Assembly: GCA_049840475.1 (NCBI GenBank)
Contig: JASGKX010000001.1
Span: 2,542,001 to 2,606,000 of the forward strand
DNA length: 64,000 nucleotides
Direction of reading: 5' to 3'
From: JBGVSA01 sp049840475
Lineage (GTDB): Bacteria; Pseudomonadota; Gammaproteobacteria; Burkholderiales; Rhodocyclaceae
Shown here: piece after piece, positions 55,622 through 63,617 of the stretch
How the letters are laid out: each line of letters opens with the position of its first letter
Numbering within the stretch: the stretch's first letter is position 1
The notes under the pieces: generated by a model
The model's database searches: none
Told to the model about the DNA's origin: nothing
Seen by the model: only the letters and a program-made list of their open reading frames with translations
Translations under genes and position numbers: made by a program

Positions 55622-55748
55622 CCGCGGGGCAACCATTGGGTGGTTGCCGTTGAGTGATAGTTGTCCTTAATTGCTGCTCGGGAACGATCGAGCATAAAAT
55701 CGATCACATATCGCGTCGCGCCCGCATATTTGGCGCTCAGGAGTTGCC

Positions 55749-57647
55749 TTGAACAATCTATTCAAGAATCTTGCGATCTGGGTGGTTATCGGCGTCGTCT
55801 TGATGACGGTATTCCAGCAGTTCAATAACCGCCAGGTGGCGGCCAACACCATGACCTATTCCGAGTTCATGGATGCCGCCAAGCAGGGGCGCATTTCAAA
55901 GGCCACCGTCGAGCCGCCGCGTACCGTCCGAGCAGTGACGCAGGATGGCCGCGGCGTGGTCGTGTATACCCCGGGTATTGCAGACCCGTGGATGGTTTCC
56001 GATCTGATGCGTGACGGCGTCCAGGTGACAGCCGCCAAGCCCGAGGAAGAGCAATCCTTCCTGATGAGCATCTTCGTGTCGTGGTTCCCGATGATCCTGC
56101 TCATCGGCGTGTGGATCTTCTTCATGCGCCAGATGCAGGGCGGTGGCCGCGGTGGTGCGTTCTCGTTCGGCAAGAGCAAGGCGCGCATGCTTGATGAGTC
56201 GGCGAACTCCATTACTTTTGCCGACGTCGCCGGTTGCGACGAGGCGAAAGAGGAGGTCTCTGAGCTGGTTGAATTCCTGCGTGATCCTTCCAAGTTCCAG
56301 AAGCTGGGCGGCCGTATTCCGCGCGGTGTGCTGATGGTCGGCTCCCCGGGTACCGGTAAGACCTTGCTCGCCAAGGCCATTGCTGGCGAAGCCAAGGTGC
56401 CGTTCTTCAGTATCTCGGGTTCAGACTTCGTAGAAATGTTCGTCGGCGTCGGCGCGGCTCGTGTGCGCGACATGTTCGAGAACGCCAAGAAGCAGGCTCC
56501 CTGCATTATCTTCATCGACGAAATCGACGCCGTTGGCCGTCAGCGTGGCGCAGGTCTGGGTGGCGGTAACGACGAGCGTGAGCAGACCCTCAACCAGTTG
56601 CTGGTGGAGATGGACGGCTTCGAAGGCACCTCGGGCGTCATCGTCATCGCCGCGACCAACCGTCCGGACGTGCTCGACCCAGCCCTGCTGCGTCCGGGCC
56701 GCTTTGACCGTCAGGTTGTGGTGCCGCTGCCGGATATCCGCGGCCGCGAACAGATTCTGCGCGTGCACATGCGCAAAGTGCCGATTGCACCGGACGTAGA
56801 TGCAACGGTGCTGGCTCGCGGTACGCCGGGTTTTTCCGGTGCCGATCTGGCCAACCTGGTCAACGAAGCGGCTCTGTTCGCTGCGCGCTCCAACAAGCGC
56901 CTGGTGGATATGGATGATTTCGAAAAGGCCAAGGACAAGATCATGATGGGCGCTGAACGTCGCTCCGTGGTCATGCCCGAAGAAGAGCGCCGCAATACGG
57001 CTTATCACGAGTCCGGCCACGCAGTCGTGGCGCGCCTGCTCGACAAGACCGACCCGGTCCACAAGGTAACGATCATCCCGCGCGGTCGCGCGCTGGGCGT
57101 GACTATGCAACTGCCGACGGAAGATCGCTACAGTCAGGATCGCGAACGCCTGCTGCAGACAATTGCCGTGCTGTTTGGCGGTCGTATCGCTGAAGAGGTG
57201 TTCATGAATCAGATGACCACCGGCGCTTCGAATGACTTCCAGCGTGCAACCGATCTTGCCCGTCGCATGGTGACCCAATGGGGGATGTCGGACGCGCTTG
57301 GCACGATGGTTTATGGCGAGGAAGAAGGCGAAGTGTTCCTTGGCCGTTCGGTGACGCAACACCGTAATGTGTCCGAGGCCACCATGCAGAAGGTTGATGC
57401 GGAAATCCGCCGCATCATCGATACGCAATACGCGCTGGCCCGTCGCCTGATCGAAGAGAACCGCGACAAGATGGAAGCCATGACGGCTGCCTTGCTGGAG
57501 TGGGAGACCATCGACGCCGAGCAGATCAACGACATCATGGATGGCCGCCCGCCGCGTCCGCCGAAGCCTTCGGCCATGCCGTCGGTGTCCCGTCCTGACA
57601 ATAATTCTCCGGGGGCTGCGCCCAACGCGCCTGCGCCGGCCGCCTGA
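55749..57647 (+). CDS. ftsH: ATP-dependent zinc metalloprotease FtsH
   Basis: A 632-residue membrane protease. Two helices (about 7-24 and 106-126) enclose a short periplasmic domain. The AAA module has Walker A GSPGTGKT (198-205), Walker B FIDEID (255-260) and the second region of homology (NRPDVLDPALLRPGRFD); the zinc site is HESGH (420-424). The C-terminal tail is Pro/Ala-rich. It degrades misfolded membrane proteins and regulatory targets. The start is TTG at 55749, with AGGAG 5 bases upstream and no better codon nearby. It is followed by a strong terminator. Confidence 0.96.
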   Translation: MNNLFKNLAIWVVIGVVLMTVFQQFNNRQVAANTMTYSEFMDAAKQGRISKATVEPPRTVRAVTQDGRGVVVYTPGIADPWMVSDLMRDGVQVTAAKPEEEQSFLMSIFVSWFPMILLIGVWIFFMRQMQGGGRGGAFSFGKSKARMLDESANSITFADVAGCDEAKEEVSELVEFLRDPSKFQKLGGRIPRGVLMVGSPGTGKTLLAKAIAGEAKVPFFSISGSDFVEMFVGVGAARVRDMFENAKKQAPCIIFIDEIDAVGRQRGAGLGGGNDEREQTLNQLLVEMDGFEGTSGVIVIAATNRPDVLDPALLRPGRFDRQVVVPLPDIRGREQILRVHMRKVPIAPDVDATVLARGTPGFSGADLANLVNEAALFAARSNKRLVDMDDFEKAKDKIMMGAERRSVVMPEEERRNTAYHESGHAVVARLLDKTDPVHKVTIIPRGRALGVTMQLPTEDRYSQDRERLLQTIAVLFGGRIAEEVFMNQMTTGASNDFQRATDLARRMVTQWGMSDALGTMVYGEEEGEVFLGRSVTQHRNVSEATMQKVDAEIRRIIDTQYALARRLIEENRDKMEAMTAALLEWETIDAEQINDIMDGRPPRPPKPSAMPSVSRPDNNSPGAAPNAPAPAA

Positions 57648-57674
57648 TCGCCGCCCGCCTAACCCCGCAACATA

Positions 57675-57704
57675 GGCCGACGCTTTACGTGTCGGCCTTT
57701 TTTA
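57675..57704 (+). terminator. Rho-independent terminator after ftsH
   Basis: The stem GGCCGAC (57675-57681) and GTCGGCC (57691-57697) is followed by six Ts. It ends only 15 bases before folP. Confidence 0.85.
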
Positions 57705-57718
57705 TTCCTCAAATTCGC

Positions 57719-58549
57719 ATGGCTCATATTCTTCGTTGCGGACGTTTTGAGATTCCGCTCGATCGTCCGCACATCATGGCGATCATCAACGTGACGCCTG
57801 ATTCTTTCTCCGGCGATGGAGTCGGTCATTCGCTCGATGCGGCATTGCGCCGTGCCGAGCAGGCGCTGCGCGACGGCGCGGCGTTTCTCGACATTGGTGG
57901 TGAGTCCACCCGGCCGGGCGCAGCGCCCGTGTCCGAGCAAGAAGAGCTGGATCGCGTCATCCCTGTTGTCGAAGGGCTCGTGTCGCTCGGCGCCCCGGTT
58001 TCGGTGGACACCTTCAAACCTGCTGTCATGCGCGCTTCGATCGCGGCGGGCGCGGCACTGATTAACGACATTAATGCGCTGCGCTCCGAAGGTGCCATTG
58101 AGGCTATCGCAGGGAGTGGCGTGGGCGTGTGCCTCATGCATATGCAGGGAGAGCCGCGCAACATGCAGGTCGCCCCGCAATACGACGACGTCGTGATTGA
58201 AGTGCGCGAATTCCTGCTGCAACGTGCTGAATTGCTTCTATCTGCTGGTGTGGCGCGTGAGACCATCGTGCTCGATCCCGGGTTCGGATTTGGCAAAACG
58301 CTTGAGCACAACGCAGAGCTATTCCGTGCGCTACCTGATCTGTGCTCGCTGGAATATCCGCTGCTGGTTGGCGTATCGCGCAAGACCATGCTGGGCCAGA
58401 TCACCGGACGGGCGGTGAATGAGCGCCTGCCCGCCAGTACCGCCGCCGCGCTCTTGGCGGCAGATGCGGGGGCAGCCATCATCCGCGTGCACGATGTGGC
58501 GGCGACGAGCGACACCCTGAAAGTGTGGCAGGCCTTGCGCGCCCACTGA
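57719..58549 (+). CDS. folP: Dihydropteroate synthase
   Basis: A 276-residue enzyme that joins p-aminobenzoate to dihydropterin pyrophosphate in folate synthesis; the sulfonamide target. Signature motifs are intact: IINVTPDSFSGDG, FLDIGGESTRPGA, SVDTFKP, LINDINAL and the GVSRKTMLG segment near the C terminus. The ATG at 57719 (MAHILRCGRFEIPL) gives the family length. It has no visible ribosome-binding site, and the ftsH terminator ends 15 bases upstream, so expression depends on read-through or a promoter inside ftsH. The glmM frame opens inside its end. Confidence 0.95.
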   Translation: MAHILRCGRFEIPLDRPHIMAIINVTPDSFSGDGVGHSLDAALRRAEQALRDGAAFLDIGGESTRPGAAPVSEQEELDRVIPVVEGLVSLGAPVSVDTFKPAVMRASIAAGAALINDINALRSEGAIEAIAGSGVGVCLMHMQGEPRNMQVAPQYDDVVIEVREFLLQRAELLLSAGVARETIVLDPGFGFGKTLEHNAELFRALPDLCSLEYPLLVGVSRKTMLGQITGRAVNERLPASTAAALLAADAGAAIIRVHDVAATSDTLKVWQALRAH

Positions 58550-58629
58550 ATCGAGATTGCGCCATCGGCCGACGTGGCCGACGGCAAATAAATAGCAAAC
58601 CGCCACGAGCGGTGGAGGATGTATCGAAC

Positions 58630-59982
58630 ATGAGTCGAAAATACTTCGGCACCGATGGAGTGCGCGGTCGTGTGGGCCAGTCGCCGATTACGCCCGATTT
58701 CGTCATGCGCCTTGGCTATGCCGCTGGCACGACGCTGGTGGCGCGCGAAAAACTCCGAGACGGTGATCACCCCGCCGTGTTGATCGGCAAGGACACCCGT
58801 ATCTCCGGTTATATGCTTGAAGCGGCGCTCGAAGCTGGCTTTGCAGCAGCAGGTGTGGACGTGATCCTGGCTGGACCCATCCCCACGCCTGCGGTGGCTT
58901 ATCTCACGCGTGCGCTGCGCCTGCAGGCTGGTGTGGTGCTGTCGGCATCGCACAATCCGTTTTTCGACAACGGCATCAAGTTCTTCTCTGCCGGTGGCGC
59001 CAAGTTGCCGGATGCGGTGGAGCGCGAGATCGAAGCGCGTATTGATGAGCCCATGGGTTGTGCGGAGTCGGCAAACCTTGGAAAGGCGCGCCGCATTGAC
59101 GACGCAGCAGGGCGTTACATCGAGTTCTGCAAGAGCACGTTCCCGAACGATCTGGACTTGCGCGGCCTTCGTATCGTTGTGGATTGCGCAAACGGCGCCG
59201 CCTATCACATCGCGCCGAAGGTCTTTCACGAACTGGGCGCAGAGGTCATTGCTGTCGGCGTTGAGCCGAACGGGCGGAACATCAACGACGGTGTCGGGGC
59301 GACCCAGCCCGGCTACCTGCGCGATGCGGTACTCAAGCACGGGGCCGATCTGGGCGTCTCTCTCGACGGTGACGCCGACCGCGTGATGATGTGTGATGCG
59401 CAGGGCGAGCTCTATGACGGCGACAAGCTGCTCTATGTCATCGCGCGCGCCCAACATGCCGAGGGCCGTCTGAATGGTGTTGTCGGCACGCTCATGAGCA
59501 ATCTCGGCTTCGAGCACGCCATCGCACGCCTGAATGTGCCGTTCCACCGCGCCAAAGTGGGCGATCGGTACGTTTTGGAAATGATGCTGGAAAAGGACTG
59601 CAGGCTTGGTGGCGAGAATTCGGGCCACATCATCTGTCTGGATCGCCATAGCACTGGCGACGGGATTATCTCAGCGCTACAAGTTCTGGCGGCGCTGCGA
59701 CAGAATGGCCAAACGCTGGCGCAGGCATGCGCCGACCTGGTTTTCTATCCACAACGCTTGATTAACGTGAGTCTGCCTGCCGGATTTGATTGGGCGGGCG
59801 ATACCTCCATCCGCGAATCCGTCGCGGCGGCGGAACGCGAACTAGGGCAGGGGGGGCGTGTTTTGTTGCGCCCCTCGGGGACCGAGCCTCTGCTGCGCGT
59901 CATGGTTGAGGGGGCCGACGGTGGGCAGGTCAATCGCCTGGCCGAGACGATTGCCAACACGGTACGCGTTGCCATCGAGTAG
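58630..59982 (+). CDS. glmM: Phosphoglucosamine mutase
   Basis: A 450-residue enzyme that converts glucosamine-6-phosphate to glucosamine-1-phosphate for peptidoglycan and lipopolysaccharide. The phosphorylated serine is Ser107 in SASHNPFFDNG; the metal loop SLDGDADRVMM and the C-terminal phosphate-binding RPSGTEPLLRVM are complete; KYFGTDGVRG opens the protein. The ATG at 58630 fits; the upstream frame overlaps folP. folP-glmM is the widespread order; the gene that follows here, secG, is not the one usually seen after glmM. Confidence 0.96.
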   Translation: MSRKYFGTDGVRGRVGQSPITPDFVMRLGYAAGTTLVAREKLRDGDHPAVLIGKDTRISGYMLEAALEAGFAAAGVDVILAGPIPTPAVAYLTRALRLQAGVVLSASHNPFFDNGIKFFSAGGAKLPDAVEREIEARIDEPMGCAESANLGKARRIDDAAGRYIEFCKSTFPNDLDLRGLRIVVDCANGAAYHIAPKVFHELGAEVIAVGVEPNGRNINDGVGATQPGYLRDAVLKHGADLGVSLDGDADRVMMCDAQGELYDGDKLLYVIARAQHAEGRLNGVVGTLMSNLGFEHAIARLNVPFHRAKVGDRYVLEMMLEKDCRLGGENSGHIICLDRHSTGDGIISALQVLAALRQNGQTLAQACADLVFYPQRLINVSLPAGFDWAGDTSIRESVAAAERELGQGGRVLLRPSGTEPLLRVMVEGADGGQVNRLAETIANTVRVAIE

Positions 59983-60046
59983 CGTTTGGGTGCGGGGGCT
60001 GTGGCATGAACGCGACAGCCCTGTGCCGAATGCCCTTGAGCGGTGC

Positions 60047-60075
60047 TTGCTTGTGTAATCGTTAGCAGCTACAAT
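60047..60075 (+). promoter_or_regulatory. Promoter of secG
   Basis: TTGCTT (60047-60052), a 17-base spacer and TACAAT (60070-60075), 20 bases before the secG start. Confidence 0.7.
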
Positions 60076-60094
60076 CGTCCGTCTTAAATCTTGA

Positions 60095-60463
60095 ATGACT
60101 TCCCCTTTTCACATGGGTAGTTTCTGGTTCAATCTCGTTCTGGTTGTGCACATTCTGGTGGGTGTGGCCGTTATCGTCTTCGTGCTGCTGCAGCACGGCA
60201 AAGGCGCTGATATGGGTGCATCTTTCGGTGGTGGTTCGGCCGGTAGTCTGTTTGGTTCGTCCGGTTCTGCGAACTTCCTCAGTCGCACGACGGCGATTCT
60301 CGCTACGATTTTCTTTATTACGAGCCTGAGCCTGAGTTATCTCTCGTCCGGTGGCCCCCGTGCTCCGCGTTCGGTGATGGAAGGTATTGGTGAGCAGTCC
60401 GCTCCGGTTTCTGCGCCGGTTGCTCCCGCTCAAGATTCTAAAAATCAGGAAATTCCGAAATAG
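60095..60463 (+). CDS. secG: Preprotein translocase subunit SecG
   Basis: A 122-residue membrane protein, the small subunit of the SecYEG channel. Two helices frame the conserved loop VLLQHGKGADMGASFGGGSAGSLFG; the second helix follows at NFLSRTTAILATIFFITSLSL. A Pro/Ala-rich tail ends the protein. The start may instead be the ATG at 60113 (MGSFWFN, 116 residues); neither has a clear ribosome-binding site. It has its own promoter and leads into tRNA-Leu and the nuo operon. Confidence 0.93.
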   Translation: MTSPFHMGSFWFNLVLVVHILVGVAVIVFVLLQHGKGADMGASFGGGSAGSLFGSSGSANFLSRTTAILATIFFITSLSLSYLSSGGPRAPRSVMEGIGEQSAPVSAPVAPAQDSKNQEIPK

Positions 60464-60474
60464 CCCTTATTTGC

Positions 60475-60503
60475 TTTGCGTCAATTGCGGCGCAGAGTAT
60501 AAT
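60475..60503 (+). promoter_or_regulatory. Promoter of tRNA-Leu
   Basis: A perfect TATAAT at 60498-60503, 18 bases before the tRNA, with a weak TTTGCG 17 bases further upstream. Confidence 0.6.
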
Positions 60504-60521
60504 TCGCTCAGTTTTGAGCGT

Positions 60522-60606
60522 GCCGACGTGGTGAAATTGGTAAACACGCCATCTTGAGGGGGTGGTGGCGCAAGCCGTATGAGTTCGAGTCTCATCGTCG
60601 GCACCA
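60522..60606 (+). tRNA. tRNA-Leu (anticodon GAG)
   Basis: An 85-base tRNA with acceptor arms GCCGACG (60522-60528) and CGTCGGC (60596-60602), discriminator A and encoded CCA. The anticodon stem is CCATC/GGTGG with loop TTGAGGG, anticodon GAG at 60556-60558. A long variable arm (TGGCGCAAGCCG region) and TTCGAGT T-loop confirm a class II leucine tRNA. Confidence 0.97.
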
Positions 60607-60618
60607 TGTAATACGAAG

Positions 60619-60643
60619 CGCCCGCAGAAATGCGGGCGTTTTT
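60619..60643 (+). terminator. Terminator after tRNA-Leu
   Basis: A perfect 8-bp stem, CGCCCGCA (60619-60626) and TGCGGGCG (60631-60638), loop GAAA, followed by TTTTT. It separates the tRNA from nuoA. Confidence 0.92.
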
Positions 60644-60673
60644 CCGAGTATTAAAGCGATTGAGTGGGGTTGT

Positions 60674-61048
60674 ATGCTAGAGAACTACTTTCCGGTTCTG
60701 CTGTTCATCATAGTCGGGATCGTGGTTGGCATGCTTCCCATCCTGATGGGTTGGGTTATCGCTCCCAATCGTCCTGATGCAGAAAAAAACTCGCCCTACG
60801 AGTGCGGTTTCGAGGCCTTCGAAGACGCGCGGATGAAATTCGACGTCCGCTATTACCTCATCGCAATTCTATTTATCCTGTTTGATCTGGAAGTCGCGTT
60901 TCTACTGCCTTGGGCCTCGATTCTCAAGGAAATCGCCGCGACGCCTGCAATTCGTCTATTTGGTTTCTTCGAAATGCTCATTTTCCTGGGTATTTTGATT
61001 GTCGGTTATATCTACGTCTGGAGAAAAGGCGCTCTCGACTGGGAGTGA
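60674..61048 (+). CDS. nuoA: NADH-quinone oxidoreductase subunit A
   Basis: A 124-residue membrane subunit of respiratory complex I. It has three helices and the conserved loop YECGFEAFEDARMKFDVRYYLIAILFILFDLEVAFLLPW, which forms part of the quinone-site region. The ATG at 60674 starts the family sequence MLENYFPV; the frame upstream runs through the tRNA. It is first gene of the nuo operon; the tRNA terminator lies 30 bases before it, so its own promoter or read-through is needed. Confidence 0.96.
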   Translation: MLENYFPVLLFIIVGIVVGMLPILMGWVIAPNRPDAEKNSPYECGFEAFEDARMKFDVRYYLIAILFILFDLEVAFLLPWASILKEIAATPAIRLFGFFEMLIFLGILIVGYIYVWRKGALDWE

Positions 61049-61154
61049 GTTGCTGAATTAGCCAATATCCTGGCGTAGGGCAGGTCCTTTTGATCGCCCT
61101 TTTGTGACTCGCGGATCATTCGTAATTGCTGGTGCAGTTGAATTTCCGCGTGTT

Positions 61155-61182
61155 TTAAAACGGAACGCTGGTTCCGTTTGAA
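61155..61182. other. Intercistronic hairpin between nuoA and nuoB
   Basis: A perfect 9-bp stem, AAACGGAAC (61158-61166) and GTTCCGTTT (61171-61179), loop GCTG, about 25 bases before nuoB. There is no T-tract on either strand, so an RNA stability or processing element, or a protein-binding palindrome, is more likely than a terminator. Confidence 0.6.
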
Positions 61183-61204
61183 TTAATCGCTGAGGATTCA
61201 GCCA

Positions 61205-61681
61205 GTGAGTATTGAAGGCGTATTGCGCGAAGGGTTCGTTACGACGACTCTCGATTCGGTCATTAACTGGACGCGCACCGGTTCGCTGTGGCCGATGACT
61301 TTTGGTCTGGCCTGTTGTGCAGTCGAGATGATGCACGCGGGTATGTCGCGTTACGACATCGACCGGTTCGGTATCATTTTCCGTCCCAGCCCCCGTCAGT
61401 CCGACTTGATGGTGGTTGCCGGCACGCTATGCAACAAGATGGCGCCGGCTCTGCGCAAGGTCTACGACCAGATGGCTGAGCCGCGCTGGGTTATCTCGAT
61501 GGGCTCGTGCGCCAACGGCGGCGGCTACTATCACTATTCCTATTCCGTGGTTCGCGGGTGCGATCGCATCGTGCCGGTGGACGTCTATGTTCCGGGCTGC
61601 CCGCCGACCGCCGAAGCGCTGCTCTACGGCATTGTGCAGTTGCAGAACAAGATCAAGAAAACCTACACCATCGCTCGCTGA
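61205..61681 (+). CDS. nuoB: NADH-quinone oxidoreductase subunit B
   Basis: A 158-residue subunit that carries cluster N2, the last iron-sulfur cluster before quinone. Ligand cysteines lie in FGLACCAVEMM, GSCANGGGYY and VPGCPPTAEALLYG. The start is GTG at 61205 (SIEGVLREGF), behind GAGGA 13 bases upstream. It follows nuoA after a rather long 156-base gap that contains a perfect hairpin. Confidence 0.96.
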   Translation: MSIEGVLREGFVTTTLDSVINWTRTGSLWPMTFGLACCAVEMMHAGMSRYDIDRFGIIFRPSPRQSDLMVVAGTLCNKMAPALRKVYDQMAEPRWVISMGSCANGGGYYHYSYSVVRGCDRIVPVDVYVPGCPPTAEALLYGIVQLQNKIKKTYTIAR

Positions 61682-61692
61682 GAGGTTCTTTC

Positions 61693-62298
61693 ATGAGTCC
61701 CAAGATCGAGCGCCTGGTCGCCACCCTGCAGTCCGTGCTGGGCGAGCGCGTCCATTCGCTGATGCCTGATCGCGGCGAGCTGACGCTGGAAGTTGCCGCC
61801 ACCGATTATCTCGAAGTGGCTGAGACCCTGCGCGACCACCCCGAATTGCGCTTCGAGCAGTTGATCGACCTGTGTGGCGTCAACTACTCCGCCTATGCGG
61901 GCAAGCTGCCGCGCATGGCGAGCTATGCGGCGGTGTCGCAATTGTTGTCGGTTACCCACAACTGGCGCCTGCGCCTGCGAGTGTTTGCGCCCGATGACGC
62001 TTTCCCTGTACTGGCTTCCGTCATTGGCGTTTGGCCGAGCGCTAACTGGTACGAGCGCGAGGCTTTTGACCTCGTCGGCATCATGTTCAGCGGCCATCCC
62101 GATTTGCGCCGGATCCTGACGGACTATGGCTTCATCGGTCATCCGTTCCGTAAGGATTTTCCGGTTTCGGGCTTTATGGAAATGCGCTACGACCCCGACC
62201 AGGCTCGGGTGATTTACCAGCCGGTGACGATCGCGCCGCGCGAAGTGACGCCGCGCATCGTGCGCGAAGAGAATTACGGGGACGTCGGCCATGGCTGA
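61693..62298 (+). CDS. nuoC: NADH-quinone oxidoreductase subunit C
   Basis: A 201-residue hydrophilic subunit of the complex I connecting module. The family signature is NWYEREAFDLVGIMFSGHPDLRRILTDYGF, followed by GHPFRKDFP. The ATG at 61693 follows AGAGG. Here NuoC is separate from NuoD, unlike the fused NuoCD of E. coli, as usual in betaproteobacteria. It overlaps nuoD by 8 bases. Confidence 0.95.
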   Translation: MSPKIERLVATLQSVLGERVHSLMPDRGELTLEVAATDYLEVAETLRDHPELRFEQLIDLCGVNYSAYAGKLPRMASYAAVSQLLSVTHNWRLRLRVFAPDDAFPVLASVIGVWPSANWYEREAFDLVGIMFSGHPDLRRILTDYGFIGHPFRKDFPVSGFMEMRYDPDQARVIYQPVTIAPREVTPRIVREENYGDVGHG

Positions 62299-63544
62299 GA
62301 TCCAGAACTACACCATTAACTTCGGCCCGCAGCACCCGGCTGCACACGGCGTGCTGCGTCTGGTGCTCGAGCTTGACGGCGAAGTCGTCGAACGCGCTGA
62401 TCCGCACATTGGTCTGCTGCACCGCGCGACCGAAAAGCTCGCTGAAACGCGCACGTGGATTCAGTCCGTGCCGTACATGGACCGTCTCGACTACGTGTCG
62501 ATGATGTGCAATGAGCATGCGTACTGCATGGCGATCGAACGTCTGCTCGGCATCGAGGTGCCGGAGCGTGCGCTGTACATCCGCACGATGTTCGACGAGA
62601 TCACACGGGTGCTGAACCACCTGATGGGCATCGGCTCGCACGCGTTCGACATCGGCGCGATGACGATGATCCTGTACACCTTCCGCGAACGCGAAACGCT
62701 GATGGACGCCTACGAGGCCGTCTCGGGTGCTCGCATGCATGCGGCGTATTACCGTCCGGGTGGCGTCTACCGCGACCTGCCGGACCAGATGCCGCAATAC
62801 AAGACGTCGCGCTTCAAGAATGAAGCAACCGTGCGCGAGTTGAACAAGTCGCGCGAAGGTTCGCTACTCGATTACCTCGATAACTTCTGCGACTACTTCC
62901 CGAAGGTCATCGACGAATATCACACGCTTCTGACTGACAACCGCATCTGGAAGCAGCGTACCGTCGGTATTGGCGTGGTGACGCCCGAACGCGCCATGGC
63001 GCTGGGTTTCACCGGCCCGATGCTACGCGGCTCTGGCATCGCTTGGGATCTGCGAAAGAAGCAGCCCTACGCGGCCTACGACAAGGTGGACTTCGACGTG
63101 CCGGTTGGCGTCAACGGCGACTGCTACGACCGTTACCTGTGCCGCATGGAAGAAATGCGCCAGTCAACGAACATCATCCGCCAGTGCGTGCAGTGGCTGC
63201 GCGCCAACCCGGGGCCGGTGATCAGTGACAACCACAAGGTGGCTCCTCCTTCGCGCGCGAAGATGAAGGAGAACATGGAAGAGCTGATCCACCACTTCAA
63301 GCTCTTCACCGAAGGCATCCATGTGCCCGAGGGCGAGGCCTATGCCGCCGTCGAGCACCCGAAGGGTGAATTCGGCGTATACGCGATTTCCGATGGCGCC
63401 AACAAGCCGTATCGCTTGAAGTTCCGCGCACCGGGCTTCGCGCACTTGTCGGCAATGGACGAGATGGCCCGCGGGCACATGATCGCCGACGTGGTGGCGA
63501 TCATCGGCACCATGGATATCGTGTTCGGCGAAGTCGACCGCTGA
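62291..63544 (+). CDS. nuoD: NADH-quinone oxidoreductase subunit D
   Basis: A 417-residue subunit related to the large subunit of NiFe hydrogenases; it lines the quinone pocket. Conserved pieces: NFGPQHPAAHGVLRLVLELDGE (quinone-site His and residues), PHIGLLHRATEKL, YMDRLDYVSMMCNEHAY and the C-terminal ADVVAIIGTMDIVFGEVDR. Length and order are normal, starting inside nuoC. Confidence 0.97.
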   Translation: MAEIQNYTINFGPQHPAAHGVLRLVLELDGEVVERADPHIGLLHRATEKLAETRTWIQSVPYMDRLDYVSMMCNEHAYCMAIERLLGIEVPERALYIRTMFDEITRVLNHLMGIGSHAFDIGAMTMILYTFRERETLMDAYEAVSGARMHAAYYRPGGVYRDLPDQMPQYKTSRFKNEATVRELNKSREGSLLDYLDNFCDYFPKVIDEYHTLLTDNRIWKQRTVGIGVVTPERAMALGFTGPMLRGSGIAWDLRKKQPYAAYDKVDFDVPVGVNGDCYDRYLCRMEEMRQSTNIIRQCVQWLRANPGPVISDNHKVAPPSRAKMKENMEELIHHFKLFTEGIHVPEGEAYAAVEHPKGEFGVYAISDGANKPYRLKFRAPGFAHLSAMDEMARGHMIADVVAIIGTMDIVFGEVDR

Positions 63545-63617
63545 TCGACACTGGCGCAAAAGAGCAGTGGGCGGTCGTTGGCGGCCGCACCAAGACAGAA
63601 AGATAAAGTTGATTGCT

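Noticed and set aside
55626..55650. Hairpin GGCAACCA/TGGTTGCC between rlmE and ftsH as a terminator
   Set aside because: No T-tract follows, and rlmE-ftsH are usually co-transcribed.
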